Shown in pieces: positions 46,248-56,961 of a stretch of 64,000 nucleotides of DNA. Position numbers and translations under genes: made by a program. Every line of letters starts with the position of its first letter. The first letter of the stretch is position 1. The notes under the pieces are model-generated. The model was not told the DNA's origin and made no database searches. It saw only the letters and a program-made list of their open reading frames with translations. The stretch covers positions 62,001-126,000 of the forward strand of contig NZ_NTJD01000002.1 in NCBI RefSeq assembly GCF_002358085.1. Direction: 5' to 3'. The stretch comes from Pseudothioclava arenosa. Its GTDB lineage: Bacteria > Pseudomonadota > Alphaproteobacteria > Rhodobacterales > Rhodobacteraceae.

Positions 46248-46922
46248 TCAGTCGCGCAGCTGCGTGATGTTCAGATAGCCCATGCGCGGCCCGATCCATT
46301 GCCGCGACGCCAGGATGCGGCCATCCGCCCCAACCATATAGCTGTTCTCGGCCCCCGCCGGCGCGCAGGTCTCGGAGACCGGCGTCACCGTCACGCCCTG
46401 CTGCTGCATTGGCGCGCCCGGCGCGATCGTGCAGGTCATCGGCAGCGGCCGTTCCAGCCCGTCACCGTCCAGATAATATTGCACACGCTTCGCCGTGCCC
46501 GCCTTGCGCGCGCCGATCAGCGCGGCGCTTTCCGCGGTCTCCGACGACATCAGGTCGCGCCCAAGGCCCCGCGTGCCCGCCATCATCCCGTCGCGCAGGA
46601 TCAGCGCGCGGTTGTCGGGCGAGATGAAGGTGCGCATCGCGCCGTTGCGCCCGCGCTCGGCCATGACCATCGGCGTGGGGGCCCCTTCGAACTGTGCCAG
46701 CAGCACTGGCCCGCTGTTCGCGGCCAGCGCATTGGCGGCAATCGTGGCCACGTCCTGCGGCGCACCGGCCTTGGCCTTGCGGCCGGGCAGGGCGCTGGCC
46801 AACGACCCGGCCAGCAGGCTGCCACCCGTCGGTGCCGCGCCAAGCCCCGCGCTGTCACGCGCACAGGCCCCCAGCGCCAGTGCGCAGAGCAGAGCCGCCG
46901 GGATCGCGCGCTTCAGGCTCAT
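46248..46922 (-). CDS. YjbF-like lipoprotein, exopolysaccharide-associated
   Basis: A 224-residue lipoprotein. The signal sequence has the lipobox LALGAC. The body matches YjbF (GfcB-like): PVLLAQFEGAPTPMVMAERGRNGAMRTFISPDNRALILRDGMMAGTRGLGRDLMSSE and a late YMVGADGRILASRQWIGPRMGYLNI. YjbF/GfcB proteins belong to exopolysaccharide or group 4 capsule export. The start at 46922 overlaps the yjbH stop as ATGA; a GTG two codons upstream is the alternative. Confidence 0.85.
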   Translation of the reverse strand: MSLKRAIPAALLCALALGACARDSAGLGAAPTGGSLLAGSLASALPGRKAKAGAPQDVATIAANALAANSGPVLLAQFEGAPTPMVMAERGRNGAMRTFISPDNRALILRDGMMAGTRGLGRDLMSSETAESAALIGARKAGTAKRVQYYLDGDGLERPLPMTCTIAPGAPMQQQGVTVTPVSETCAPAGAENSYMVGADGRILASRQWIGPRMGYLNITQLRD

Positions 46923-49027
46923 CGCCACACGCGGCCCCAGTCGTCATAGAGCGCGCCGACATGGGTGTCCTTGATGGTTTCGTAAAGGCGCCCCTCGACA
47001 TCCACGCGCGCGCCGCCATCGCCGATCGACTGGCGCACGGTATGGTCGAAGGTGGCCAGCGTCGGCTTGCCCTGCGCCCAGGACAGCGGGATCGACAGGC
47101 GGATGCCCTTGTCAAAGCCGCCTTCGCCGAACTCGGCCTGGCTCATGTCGGTGAGCGTCGCAAAGGCGCCGACCTTCCAGCCATTCGCCAGCTCGCGATC
47201 GACCGAGACCGTTGCGCCCCAGTCCTCGGCGAGGTAGCGGCCGAGATCGAGCTGCCCGGTCAGGCCCTTGCCGAAGTCGTAATAGGCCGAAACATGGCCC
47301 GAGACCGTGTCGTAATCTTGGAAGCCGAAATGCTGGTCATAGTCGCGTTTCTTGACCCAGTTCAGTTCGGCGCCAAGGGCTAGGCGCGAATCCACCGGCT
47401 TCCACAGCACTTCGCCCGACACGCCGCCATACATCCGTTCGAGATAGCCAACCGAGACGCGCGAATAGAGGTTGTCGCCCGGGCGCCCGTACCACGACAG
47501 CATCAGGTTCTGCACCGCAAGGTCGCCCTCTTGCTTGTAGAGTCCGATATCCGAGCGCACGACCGCCGGCGAAGTCAGCGAGGGCGTGTAGGTGCCGTCC
47601 TCGATATTGCCCGCGGCGCGCTGGCGCACCGTGCCCGACAGCAGCAGCCCCGGCGCCAGCTCGAAGCGGCCCTTGAACTGCAGCCCGACATCGGCGCGCA
47701 TATTCTCGCCCGCCTGATGCGGCCCGAGGTCGAGATAGGGCGAGAGCGCGAATTTGTAGCGCGGATAGAGATCGGGGTTGGCGTCATAGCCCGCGGTGCC
47801 AAGTGCGGCCTCCGAGATCGCGGTCTTGGCCAGAATCTCATGGGCGGGGCCGTTCTCCATCGCCTCGATATCCGAGCGTTGCAGCGTCGTCGACGAGGTC
47901 GGCATGCCCTTTTCCACCAGCGTGATGGTAAAGCTCTCGACCGAGGGCGGCATCGCGCGGGTCAGGATGCGCGCGACATGGCCGATCGCCTGCGGGCGCG
48001 CGTCATAGGTTTCGTTGCGCACGCGCAGCTCGACGCCGGTCGCGGTGAGCTTCATGCTTTCCAGCAGCTGCCCGTCGGCCTTGAGCGCATCGGCCACCGA
48101 TTTCTGAATCGCGGGACGCGCGGTCGGATCGGCGCTCCAGGCGCCCGTCCAGCCGTCGACATCGGCGCCCGGCGCCACGCGCGGACGCACCGGCAGCGGC
48201 GCGCGCTCCAGCCCCGAAGGCGCCGGCGGGTTGCGCGGGTCCAGCGCGATATTCACCTGAATGCCGACCTCGGAGCCGGCAAGGTAATAGGCGCCCACGC
48301 CGATCATCTCGTTGAATTTGTAATCCGCGCCGATATTCAGCGAGGTCTTGCGGTCGAAGCCGTTCGCCTCTTCGGCGAGATAGGCGTCCGAGCTGAGTTC
48401 GGCCTTGAGCGTCAGCCGGTCGCTGGCGGCATAGGCCAGACCCGCGAAGGGCGCGACAGGGCCGCGGAACCACATGTCGGAATTAATGTCGCCATCGCCC
48501 GAGGGCGCGGGCCGAGTGCCGCCGCCATGGCCGCCCTCGGTGCCAAGGCGCCCCCAGCCGAGACCGGCAGTGGCCTTGATCCGCGGGCCGAAGCTTTTGG
48601 TGGCGACAAGGTATTCCGATGAATAGGTGCCCGAGCCGACCATATCGCGCAGGCCGACCGCGACCGCCGGGCGCCAGCCCTCTTCGCTCAGGATCTGCCA
48701 GTGCAGGTCAAAGCTGCGGTCCTTCAGCGTGTCGCCGCCGCCCAGCTCGTCCGAGCGCGAAAACCGCAGCGTGCCGGTCAGCGAGGGCAGGATCTGAAAG
48801 CTGAACGAGCCGCGCATGTCGCCATCGCGCAGCGCCACCGTCGAGGAAAACTCGCCATCGGGGCGCACCTCGGCCGAGGGCATGTCGATCAGGCCGGGCA
48901 GGCCGAAGCTGTTGAACGAAAACCCCGTCGTCGGTTCCGCCCCGGCGCCACCCGCCAAAGCCGTCGTCATCCCGAGCGCCGCGATCATCGCAGCCTTGCC
49001 GAATCCACCGTATTTCCGAACCGTCAC
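46919..49027 (-). CDS. YjbH domain-containing outer-membrane protein
   Basis: A 702-residue exported protein. It has a signal peptide (ending GGAGAEP), then the YjbH/GfcD start FNSFGLPGLIDMPSAEVRPDGEFSSTVAL and long alternating-residue strands such as AGLGWGRLG and GVGAYYLAGSEVGIQVNIAL. Two YjbH-type barrel repeats are suggested, with a periplasmic insert around residues 290-420. GfcD/YjbH proteins are predicted beta-barrels for exopolysaccharide export. The start is GTG at 49027. yjbH and yjbF form an operon, convergent with the small peptide gene. Confidence 0.88.
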   Translation of the reverse strand: MTVRKYGGFGKAAMIAALGMTTALAGGAGAEPTTGFSFNSFGLPGLIDMPSAEVRPDGEFSSTVALRDGDMRGSFSFQILPSLTGTLRFSRSDELGGGDTLKDRSFDLHWQILSEEGWRPAVAVGLRDMVGSGTYSSEYLVATKSFGPRIKATAGLGWGRLGTEGGHGGGTRPAPSGDGDINSDMWFRGPVAPFAGLAYAASDRLTLKAELSSDAYLAEEANGFDRKTSLNIGADYKFNEMIGVGAYYLAGSEVGIQVNIALDPRNPPAPSGLERAPLPVRPRVAPGADVDGWTGAWSADPTARPAIQKSVADALKADGQLLESMKLTATGVELRVRNETYDARPQAIGHVARILTRAMPPSVESFTITLVEKGMPTSSTTLQRSDIEAMENGPAHEILAKTAISEAALGTAGYDANPDLYPRYKFALSPYLDLGPHQAGENMRADVGLQFKGRFELAPGLLLSGTVRQRAAGNIEDGTYTPSLTSPAVVRSDIGLYKQEGDLAVQNLMLSWYGRPGDNLYSRVSVGYLERMYGGVSGEVLWKPVDSRLALGAELNWVKKRDYDQHFGFQDYDTVSGHVSAYYDFGKGLTGQLDLGRYLAEDWGATVSVDRELANGWKVGAFATLTDMSQAEFGEGGFDKGIRLSIPLSWAQGKPTLATFDHTVRQSIGDGGARVDVEGRLYETIKDTHVGALYDDWGRVWR

Positions 49028-49219
49028 GAGCCTGTCCCCCTTCGATTTCCCCCTCTTTAACGCGGATCGCGCGCGCGTGCGAGAGGCAAGCGGGCTCAGG
49101 CGCGATTTCGCGGAACCTGTTGCGCGTAGAGCCCGTACGGGCGGGCGCGATTACAAGGGGGCAGGGCGCGCAAAATTTCCCCTCGCGCACGTCGCTCATG
49201 GGCTGCAATCTGTCGGGCG

Positions 49220-49235
49220 CTCTCTGGACAGAGAG
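49220..49235. promoter_or_regulatory. Palindrome CTCTCTG-GA-CAGAGAG upstream of TRAP operon
   Basis: Seven-base perfect arms, 43 bp before the dctP-like start. The geometry suits a dimeric regulator. The rest of the 250-bp yjbH-dctP gap is GC-rich with no clear signal. Confidence 0.3.
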
Positions 49236-49277
49236 GGTTCGTGCATTGATAAAGCGCCTGACAGGACAGGAGGATCC

Positions 49278-50297
49278 ATGAAACGCATTCTTGCCACTGC
49301 CATGCTGGCCCTTGGGCTCGCGAGCCCCGCACGGGCCGAAGAGGTCACGCTTCGGCTGCATCAGTTTCTGCCGGAGAACAGCTTTGTTCCGGCCCAGATC
49401 CTGACGCCCTGGATTGCCGCGGTCGAAGAGGCCTCGCAGGGTCGCATCAAGATCGAGCATTACCCCTCGATGCAGCTGGGCGGCAAACCCACCGATCTGG
49501 CCGATCAGGCGACCGATGGCGTCGTCGACATCATCTGGACGCTGCCGGGCTACACGCCGGGCCGCTTCCCGCGCACCGAAGTGTTCGAGCTGCCGTTCAT
49601 GGTTGCTGACGCCGAGGCCGCCTCAGCCGCCTATTGGGACCTTGCGCAAGAGGAAATGGTCTCCAATGATTTCAAGGATCTGCACCTGTTGGGCGCCTGG
49701 GTGCACGGGCCGGGCGTGATCCATGCGAACCGGCCGATTTCGAGGCTTGATGACTTCAAGGGCATGACGCTGCGCGGCCCGTCGCGGGTGACCACGAAGC
49801 TGCTGGAGCATCTGGGTGCGACCGCGGTCGGCATGCCGGTGCCGGCGGTGCCCGAAAGCCTCGCGCGCGGGGTGATCGACGGCGCGCTCCTGCCGTGGGA
49901 GGTTTCGGCCTCGCTCAAGGTGGGCGAGATCGTGCATAACCACACCGAATTCGCCGGCCCCTCGATCTATACCGCGACCTTCATCCTCGCGATGAACAAG
50001 GGCCGCTACGAGGGCCTGCCCGAAGACCTGCGCGCCGCGATCGACAGCGTCTCGGGCGCGGCCTTCTCGGCCAATGCAGGCAAGGTGCAGCAGGGCGAAG
50101 ACGTGCCGTCGCGTGCTTTCGCCGAGGGTCTGGGCAACACGATCGTCACCATTCCCGCCGAGACTACGCCCGAATGGGAAGCCGCCTCGCAGCCGGTGAT
50201 CGAGGCCTGGGCGACCGAGATGTCGGAGCAGGGCATCGACGGCGCCGCGCTGATCGCGCGCGCGCGCGCCCTGATCGCCCAGCATTCGGCCGAGTGA
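49278..50297 (+). CDS. TRAP transporter solute-binding protein (DctP family)
   Basis: A 339-residue periplasmic binding protein. It has a signal peptide (MKRILATAMLALGLASPARA) and then LRLHQFLPENSFVPAQILTPWIAAVEEASQGRIKIEHYPSMQLGGKPTDLADQATDGVVDI, the DctP start. The ligand-carboxylate arginine is in GMTLRGPSRVTTKLLEHLGA. The substrate cannot be read off. GGAGG precedes the ATG. It overlaps the small permease gene as GTGA and heads a three-gene operon. Confidence 0.93.
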   Translation: MKRILATAMLALGLASPARAEEVTLRLHQFLPENSFVPAQILTPWIAAVEEASQGRIKIEHYPSMQLGGKPTDLADQATDGVVDIIWTLPGYTPGRFPRTEVFELPFMVADAEAASAAYWDLAQEEMVSNDFKDLHLLGAWVHGPGVIHANRPISRLDDFKGMTLRGPSRVTTKLLEHLGATAVGMPVPAVPESLARGVIDGALLPWEVSASLKVGEIVHNHTEFAGPSIYTATFILAMNKGRYEGLPEDLRAAIDSVSGAAFSANAGKVQQGEDVPSRAFAEGLGNTIVTIPAETTPEWEAASQPVIEAWATEMSEQGIDGAALIARARALIAQHSAE

Positions 50298-50857
50298 ACC
50301 CGCGCGCCACCCATAAACTGATCGCGCCGCCCGTGCGTGCCTTTGCACTCCTGGGCGGCGTTGGTCTTTTGGCGCTGGTGGCAATGGTCTGTCTCAGCGC
50401 GCTGGGGGCGCTGGCGCTGAAATTCGCGACCTCGGCCTGGGCCGGGGCGCATGCGGCGGGGCTGGCGCAGGCCATTCTCGACAGCGGCATCGGCCCGTTC
50501 AAGGCCAGCTTCGAGATCGTCGAGCACGCCCTTCCGCCGATCGTTTTCGCCTTTCTGCCGCTGGTGCAGCTGCGCCGCGCCCATGCGCAGGTCGATATAT
50601 TCGTGCAACGCCTGCCATCCCCCGCGCGCCGCGTGCTTGAGCTGCTCTGGCAGGCGCTGGCGGCGCTTCTGCTGGCGGTTATCGCCTGGCGGCTGGAGGC
50701 GGGGATGCAATCCAAGATGCGCGCGGGTGATACGACCTTTCTGCTGCATCTGCCGGTCTGGTGGGCCTATGCCGCCTGCCTGCCGGGCGCGGCGCTTGGC
50801 GCGCTGACGGCGGCCACGCTCGGGTTGCGCGCGGTGCTGGAGGGCAGGGATGTCTGA
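50294..50857 (+). CDS. TRAP transporter small permease (DctQ family)
   Basis: A 187-residue membrane protein with four helices and the DctQ-type segments FEIVEHALPPIVFAFLPLVQLRRAHAQVDIFVQRLP and late WWAYAACLPGAALGALTAA. The GTG start overlaps the dctP-like stop. It ends within the start of the large permease (8-bp overlap). The longer open frame further upstream is a shadow of the dctP-like gene. Confidence 0.88.
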   Translation: MNPRATHKLIAPPVRAFALLGGVGLLALVAMVCLSALGALALKFATSAWAGAHAAGLAQAILDSGIGPFKASFEIVEHALPPIVFAFLPLVQLRRAHAQVDIFVQRLPSPARRVLELLWQALAALLLAVIAWRLEAGMQSKMRAGDTTFLLHLPVWWAYAACLPGAALGALTAATLGLRAVLEGRDV

Positions 50858-52160
50858 TCTGGCGCTCGGGCTCTGGTCTTTCCCTCTGCTGCTGGTGCTG
50901 ATCGCGCTGCGCGCGCCGATCGGCTTCGCGATGCTGGCGGTGGGCGCCGGGGGGCTGTGGCTCGTGACCGGCAGCCCTAACATGTGGCTCGCCAAGATGA
51001 AGAACGAGTCTTTCTCGACCTTCGCCAATTACGACCTCGCCGTGGTGCCGCTGTTCCTGCTGATGGGGCAGTTCGCGACGCAGGGCGGGCTGAGCCGGGC
51101 GCTGTTTCGCGCCGCCGAAGCCTGGATCGGGCATCGCAAAGGCGGGCTGGCGATGGCGGCGATCGGGGCATGCGCGGGGTTTGGTGCGATCTGCGGCTCG
51201 TCTCTGGCCACGGCCGCCACGATGGGCCGCGTGGCCCTGCCCGAGATGCGCCGCGCGGGCTATGCGGGCGGGCTGTCGACGGCGGCGCTGGCGGCGGGGG
51301 GGACGCTTGGCATCCTGATCCCGCCTTCCGTGGTGCTGGTGATCTTTGCCATGCTGACCGAGCAGAATATCGCGCGCCTCTTTGCCGCCGCGGTGCTGCC
51401 GGGGCTCTTGGCGGTGGCGGGCTACATGCTGGCCGTGCGGCTTTACCTGATCCGCAACCCCGAGGCCGCCACGGCCCATGCGCCCTTGCCCTATGGCGCG
51501 CGGCTGCGCGCGCTGGTCGGCGTCTGGCCGGTGCTGGCGATCTTTGCGACGGTGGTGGGGGGGGTCTATGGCGGCGTGGTCTCGCCGACCGAAGGCGCGG
51601 CGCTCGGCGCGGGCGCGACGGGGCTGGTCGCGGCACTGCAGGGCGGGCTGCGGGGCGGCGGGCTCTGGCGCGCGTTGATCGCCACGGCCGAGACCACCGG
51701 AATGGTGTTCCTGATCATCCTCGGCGCGGCGGTCTACAACGGTTTTCTGGGCTTCACCCGGCTGCCGCAGGAAATCGCCGAACTGGTCACCGGCTTTGGC
51801 GTCGGCCCCTGGGCGGTGCTGGCGCTGATCCTCGTCATCTACCTGATCCTCGGCTGCTTCATGGATTCGCTCTCGATGATCCTGCTGACGATCCCGACCT
51901 TCTGGCCGATCTTTCAGGGCCTCGACTTCGGCCTGCCGCCCGACCAGGCCGGGATCTGGTTCGGCATCCTCGTGCTGATTACCGTCGAGGTCGGGCTGAT
52001 CACGCCGCCGGTCGGGCTGAACCTCTTCGTGATCGGCGCGCTTGACGGGCGCACCCCGGCTTCGGCGACCTGGCGCGCGGTGATCTGGTTCGTCGGCGCG
52101 GACCTTCTGCGCATCGCGCTGATCTTGACGCTGCCCGCGATCGCGCTGGTGGGACTCTGA
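50850..52160 (+). CDS. TRAP transporter large permease (DctM family)
   Basis: A 436-residue membrane protein with about 12 helices. It has the DctM hallmarks VPLFLLMGQFATQGGLSRALFRAAEAWIGHRKGGLAMA, GAICGSSLATAATMGRVALPEM, and GILIPPSVVLVIFAMLTEQNIARLFAAAVLPG. The C-terminal half repeats the pattern (CFMDSLSMILLTIPTFWPI, GLITPPVGLNLFVIGAL). It completes a P-Q-M operon for sodium-coupled uptake of an organic acid. Confidence 0.94.
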   Translation: MSDLALGLWSFPLLLVLIALRAPIGFAMLAVGAGGLWLVTGSPNMWLAKMKNESFSTFANYDLAVVPLFLLMGQFATQGGLSRALFRAAEAWIGHRKGGLAMAAIGACAGFGAICGSSLATAATMGRVALPEMRRAGYAGGLSTAALAAGGTLGILIPPSVVLVIFAMLTEQNIARLFAAAVLPGLLAVAGYMLAVRLYLIRNPEAATAHAPLPYGARLRALVGVWPVLAIFATVVGGVYGGVVSPTEGAALGAGATGLVAALQGGLRGGGLWRALIATAETTGMVFLIILGAAVYNGFLGFTRLPQEIAELVTGFGVGPWAVLALILVIYLILGCFMDSLSMILLTIPTFWPIFQGLDFGLPPDQAGIWFGILVLITVEVGLITPPVGLNLFVIGALDGRTPASATWRAVIWFVGADLLRIALILTLPAIALVGL

Positions 52161-52214
52161 GCGGGGTTGATTTTCCGCCCGCCTGTGCGAGCATGGGGCA
52201 AAGGAGGATCTGCC

Positions 52215-52532
52215 ATGACCGAAATTAGCAAGGATTTCAACGGACAGACCGTGATCTGCACGTTCGAGATGACCCCTGCCACCGCCAATGAACTGATGGA
52301 TGCGCTGAAGGATGCCTACGACAACTGCATCCGCCACCAGCCGGGCTTCATCGGCGCGGGTCTGCATATGAACGACGCGCAGACCCGGATCGCGAATTAC
52401 TCGAAATGGGAGCATCGCGACAATTACAAGGCGATGCTGCGCACCCCCGAGATGATCCAGCGCAACCGCCATATCGCCACGCTCTGCCGCGGCTTCGAGC
52501 CGGTGATGTATGAGGTGATGGCGGACTTCTGA
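52215..52532 (+). CDS. Antibiotic biosynthesis monooxygenase (ABM)-fold protein
   Basis: A 105-residue dimeric alpha-beta-barrel protein. The second half shows the ABM pattern GFIGAGLHMNDAQTRIANYSKWEHRDNYKAML, preceded by MTPATANELMDALKDAYDNCIRHQPGF. Such proteins oxidise quinols or degrade reactive aromatics, but many have unknown substrates. The ribosome site AGGAGG is strong. It follows the TRAP operon by 54 bp and may be part of it. Confidence 0.8.
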   Translation: MTEISKDFNGQTVICTFEMTPATANELMDALKDAYDNCIRHQPGFIGAGLHMNDAQTRIANYSKWEHRDNYKAMLRTPEMIQRNRHIATLCRGFEPVMYEVMADF

Positions 52533-52538
52533 GCCGCC

Positions 52539-53012
52539 TCAGCCGCGCCGCAGGATCTGCCAGCCGGTCTTGAGAAAGGCCGCCGCCTCGCGCAGCACGG
52601 CGCGGCGCTTTTGCCGGGGACTGAGCCCCTCGGTGCTGGCCGCTTCGCCCCGCGCCACAAGCCCCTGCGCCCGTGCAATCAGCCGCGCGCGCGGCAGGTG
52701 ATAGCCATCGCTCACCAGCAGAACCTCTTGCAGTTCGGGGCAGAGCGCGCGGGCCTCGGCAATGTTTTCCCAGGTTGTTGAGGATCGGGTCTCCAGCAAG
52801 ATCGCGCCTTCGGGCACCCCCGCCGCCACAAGCAGATCGCGCATCACTTCGGCCTCGCTGGGCCCGTGGCGCCCGACGCCTCCGCAACAGATGATCCGGT
52901 CGGCGCGCCCGGCGTGAAAGGCGCGCGCGGCCTGTTCGCTGCGCCGTCGCAGGGCCGGAGAGGGCTGGCCGCCCGGCCAGACGGCGGCCCCGAGGATAAG
53001 CGCGGTTGTCAT
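52539..53012 (-). CDS. YdcF-like DUF218 protein
   Basis: A 157-residue protein of the DUF218/YdcF family. It has GAAVWPGGQPSPALRRRSEQAARAFHAGRADRIICCGGVGRHGPSEAEVM and ETRSSTTWENIAEARALCPELQEVLLVSDGYHLPRARLIARA, the family's nucleotide-like binding features. DUF218 proteins have suspected roles in cell-envelope or cofactor metabolism. There is no signal peptide. It diverges from the rhodanese-like gene and converges on the ABM gene with six bases between stops. Confidence 0.85.
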   Translation of the reverse strand: MTTALILGAAVWPGGQPSPALRRRSEQAARAFHAGRADRIICCGGVGRHGPSEAEVMRDLLVAAGVPEGAILLETRSSTTWENIAEARALCPELQEVLLVSDGYHLPRARLIARAQGLVARGEAASTEGLSPRQKRRAVLREAAAFLKTGWQILRRG

Positions 53013-53122
53013 GGCGCGAGGCTAGGCGGGGCTTGCGCGCGGGGCAAGCGCCCCGCACACCGCAATGTGATCGAACCCGCCGGATGGGCGCGCTAGACTT
53101 CGCCCAGAGAGAGGAGACCTTT

Positions 53123-53719
53123 ATGAAAAACCTAGCATTTCTGATGGCGCTTGGCGCCGGGCTCGCGGCGCCCGCCTTTGCCGAAAGCGTCAATATCCGA
53201 CCCGATATCGCCTCGGTCACCGTGCAGACCGCCGATGGCCCGGCCGAGATTTCGCGCATTCAGGATACCGCCAACGAACTGAGCGGCGAATGGGCGCGCA
53301 CTTCGCGGCCCTGCCCGAATTTCTGCATCCAGCCGATGAACCCGGCACCCGGCGTCACCACCATCGGTGAGCTGGAACTGCTTGAGTTCCTCTCGACCGG
53401 CTCGGGAACCGTGATCGACAGCCGCGTCGTGCCCGATTACGAGGGCGGCACGATCCCCGGCGCGATCTCGATGCCCTATACCGAAATGGCCGACCGCCTG
53501 CATGAGCTGGGCTGCGAACCCGATTTCGAGGGCTATGAATGCCCCGCCGACGTCAAGCCGGTCGCGCTGTTCTGCAACGGCCCGTGGTGCGGGCAGTCGC
53601 CCACCGCGATCCGCCGCATCATCGAGGCCGGCTTTCCGGCGGACCGGATTTACTACTATCGCGGGGGGATGCAGGTCTGGCGCATGCTCGGCCTGAGCGT
53701 CAGCGATCCGAAAAGCTGA
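53123..53719 (+). CDS. Exported rhodanese-like sulfurtransferase domain protein
   Basis: A 198-residue protein with a signal peptide (MKNLAFLMALGAGLAAPAFA). A single rhodanese domain starts at VIDSRVVPDYEGGTIPGAISMPYTEMADRL and has its active-site loop CNGPWCGQS near residue 156. Additional cysteines (RPCPNFC, LGCEPDFEGYEC) could form disulfides. GAGGAG precedes the ATG. It converges with the Crp/Fnr gene. The physiological acceptor is unknown. Confidence 0.88.
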   Translation: MKNLAFLMALGAGLAAPAFAESVNIRPDIASVTVQTADGPAEISRIQDTANELSGEWARTSRPCPNFCIQPMNPAPGVTTIGELELLEFLSTGSGTVIDSRVVPDYEGGTIPGAISMPYTEMADRLHELGCEPDFEGYECPADVKPVALFCNGPWCGQSPTAIRRIIEAGFPADRIYYYRGGMQVWRMLGLSVSDPKS

Positions 53720-53737
53720 TCGAAAAAGCGTGGCGGC

Positions 53738-54442
53738 TTACCGGGCCGCCATGCGCCGTTCGACTGCGCGCGAGGCGATCAACTCATCGAGCGCGCCCTG
53801 ATCGGTGATTTCCAGCCCGCCATCGACCGCCACCACGCCATGCTGGCGCAGCTTGGCCAGCGCGCGCGACAGGCTTTCGGGCTTGATGCCCAGATAAGCC
53901 GCCATCAGCACCTTTTCATAGGGCAGGGTCACGAACAGGTGGTTCCCTTTCGGGCGCGCATGATAGCGCAGGAAGGCCGCCACGCGCTGAATGCCCGACT
54001 GGCATTTCAGGGCTTCGATCTGGTCCGATAGCGCGTCGATCTGCTCGAAGCTGTGGCTGAGCAGGATCGCCCCGAAGGCGGGGTCGTCGTTCAGGACCTG
54101 GCGCAGCGCGTCGGCGGGGATTTCCAGCAGAAGGCATTCCGAGGCCGCGTCCGCGCCATACTGATGGTCGCCCCGGCGCAGCACGTCGGCAAAGGCAAAG
54201 GCCTCGCCACGGGTATGCATGCGCAAGACCGCCTCATCGCCCGAATCGAGAATGCGATAGAGTTTCACCCAGCCGTTCATCACGACAAAACAGCTGCGCG
54301 CAGGCGTCTGGTGCAGGAAGATCCCCTCACCACGCTCCATCCGGCGAATCCGGCTACGCTCCACGAGAAATTCGCGGGTCTCAAGTTTGGCTTGTGATAA
54401 AATCGGGCACTGAATATTCGCTGCGATCAAAGACGGCTGCAT
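53738..54442 (-). CDS. Crp/Fnr-family regulator without FNR iron-sulfur cysteines
   Basis: A 234-residue regulator with an N-terminal cNMP-binding-type barrel, a long dimerisation helix (SHSFEQIDALSDQIEALK) and a C-terminal winged helix. The recognition helix IKPESLSRALAKLRQHG contains E-x-x-S-R, the FNR-type TTGA-reading residues. Only one N-terminal cysteine is present, so an FNR-type [4Fe-4S] cluster is unlikely; Dnr/NnrR-type NO sensing is a possibility. An FNR-type box lies 55 bp upstream. It follows uvrB on the same strand. Confidence 0.85.
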   Translation of the reverse strand: MQPSLIAANIQCPILSQAKLETREFLVERSRIRRMERGEGIFLHQTPARSCFVVMNGWVKLYRILDSGDEAVLRMHTRGEAFAFADVLRRGDHQYGADAASECLLLEIPADALRQVLNDDPAFGAILLSHSFEQIDALSDQIEALKCQSGIQRVAAFLRYHARPKGNHLFVTLPYEKVLMAAYLGIKPESLSRALAKLRQHGVVAVDGGLEITDQGALDELIASRAVERRMAAR

Positions 54443-54496
54443 TTTGCGACTCCCCCAGATGTCGGGGGGACGTTAGCGATCACACCCTGCGGTGCT

Positions 54497-54510
54497 TTGA
54501 CGCAGATCAA
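54497..54510. promoter_or_regulatory. FNR-type box TTGA-N6-TCAA
   Basis: TTGACGCAGATCAA, centred about 61 bp upstream of the Crp/Fnr gene in the 100-bp gap after uvrB. It matches the FnrL/Dnr consensus core. Given the E-SR recognition helix of the adjacent regulator, autoregulation is plausible. Confidence 0.65.
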
Positions 54511-54542
54511 AAAACAGGCAGAATGAAGACGCTGACATGGCG

Positions 54543-56723
<2,181 letters not shown>

Positions 56724-56875
56724 CGGGCGCACCTTTCGTTGCCGCTATACTTGATCTCTTTTCGTTCTCTTTCAAGGGGTTGCGGCAGAGGTTAATCGCG
56801 GGTGAATCTATCGTCTCAATTTTATCAATTAAATCAGTGTGATCTGACGTGTTTTGGTTGTGGCTTGGCGGATTT

Positions 56876-56890
56876 GTTCGCATTCTGTTC
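56876..56890. promoter_or_regulatory. LexA (SOS) box GTTC-N7-GTTC
   Basis: Direct repeat GTTCGCATTCTGTTC, the alphaproteobacterial LexA consensus, 153 bp upstream of uvrB. On the minus strand a TTGCCC (56896-56891) abuts it and could be a -35 element. Confidence 0.75.
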
Positions 56891-56905
56891 GGGCAAGCAG
56901 CATAG

Positions 56906-56961
56906 GGCTGCCGGCTGACGCACCCACCCCACCCCTCGCTCCCCCAAGTCAGCCGGCAGCC
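56906..56961. repeat. Perfect 14-bp inverted repeat with G-quadruplex-forming loop
   Basis: GGCTGCCGGCTGAC (56906-56919) and GTCAGCCGGCAGCC (56948-56961) are exact inverted copies flanking a 28-base loop. On the minus strand the loop has four G runs (5, 4, 4 and 3 Gs separated by 5, 1 and 1 bases), a canonical G4 motif. No T run follows, so it is not a simple terminator. Confidence 0.7.

Noticed and set aside
53732-53757. GGCGGC...GCCGCC hairpin between the rhodanese and Crp/Fnr genes as a terminator
   Set aside because: No T run follows on either strand and it overlaps the end of the Crp/Fnr coding region.
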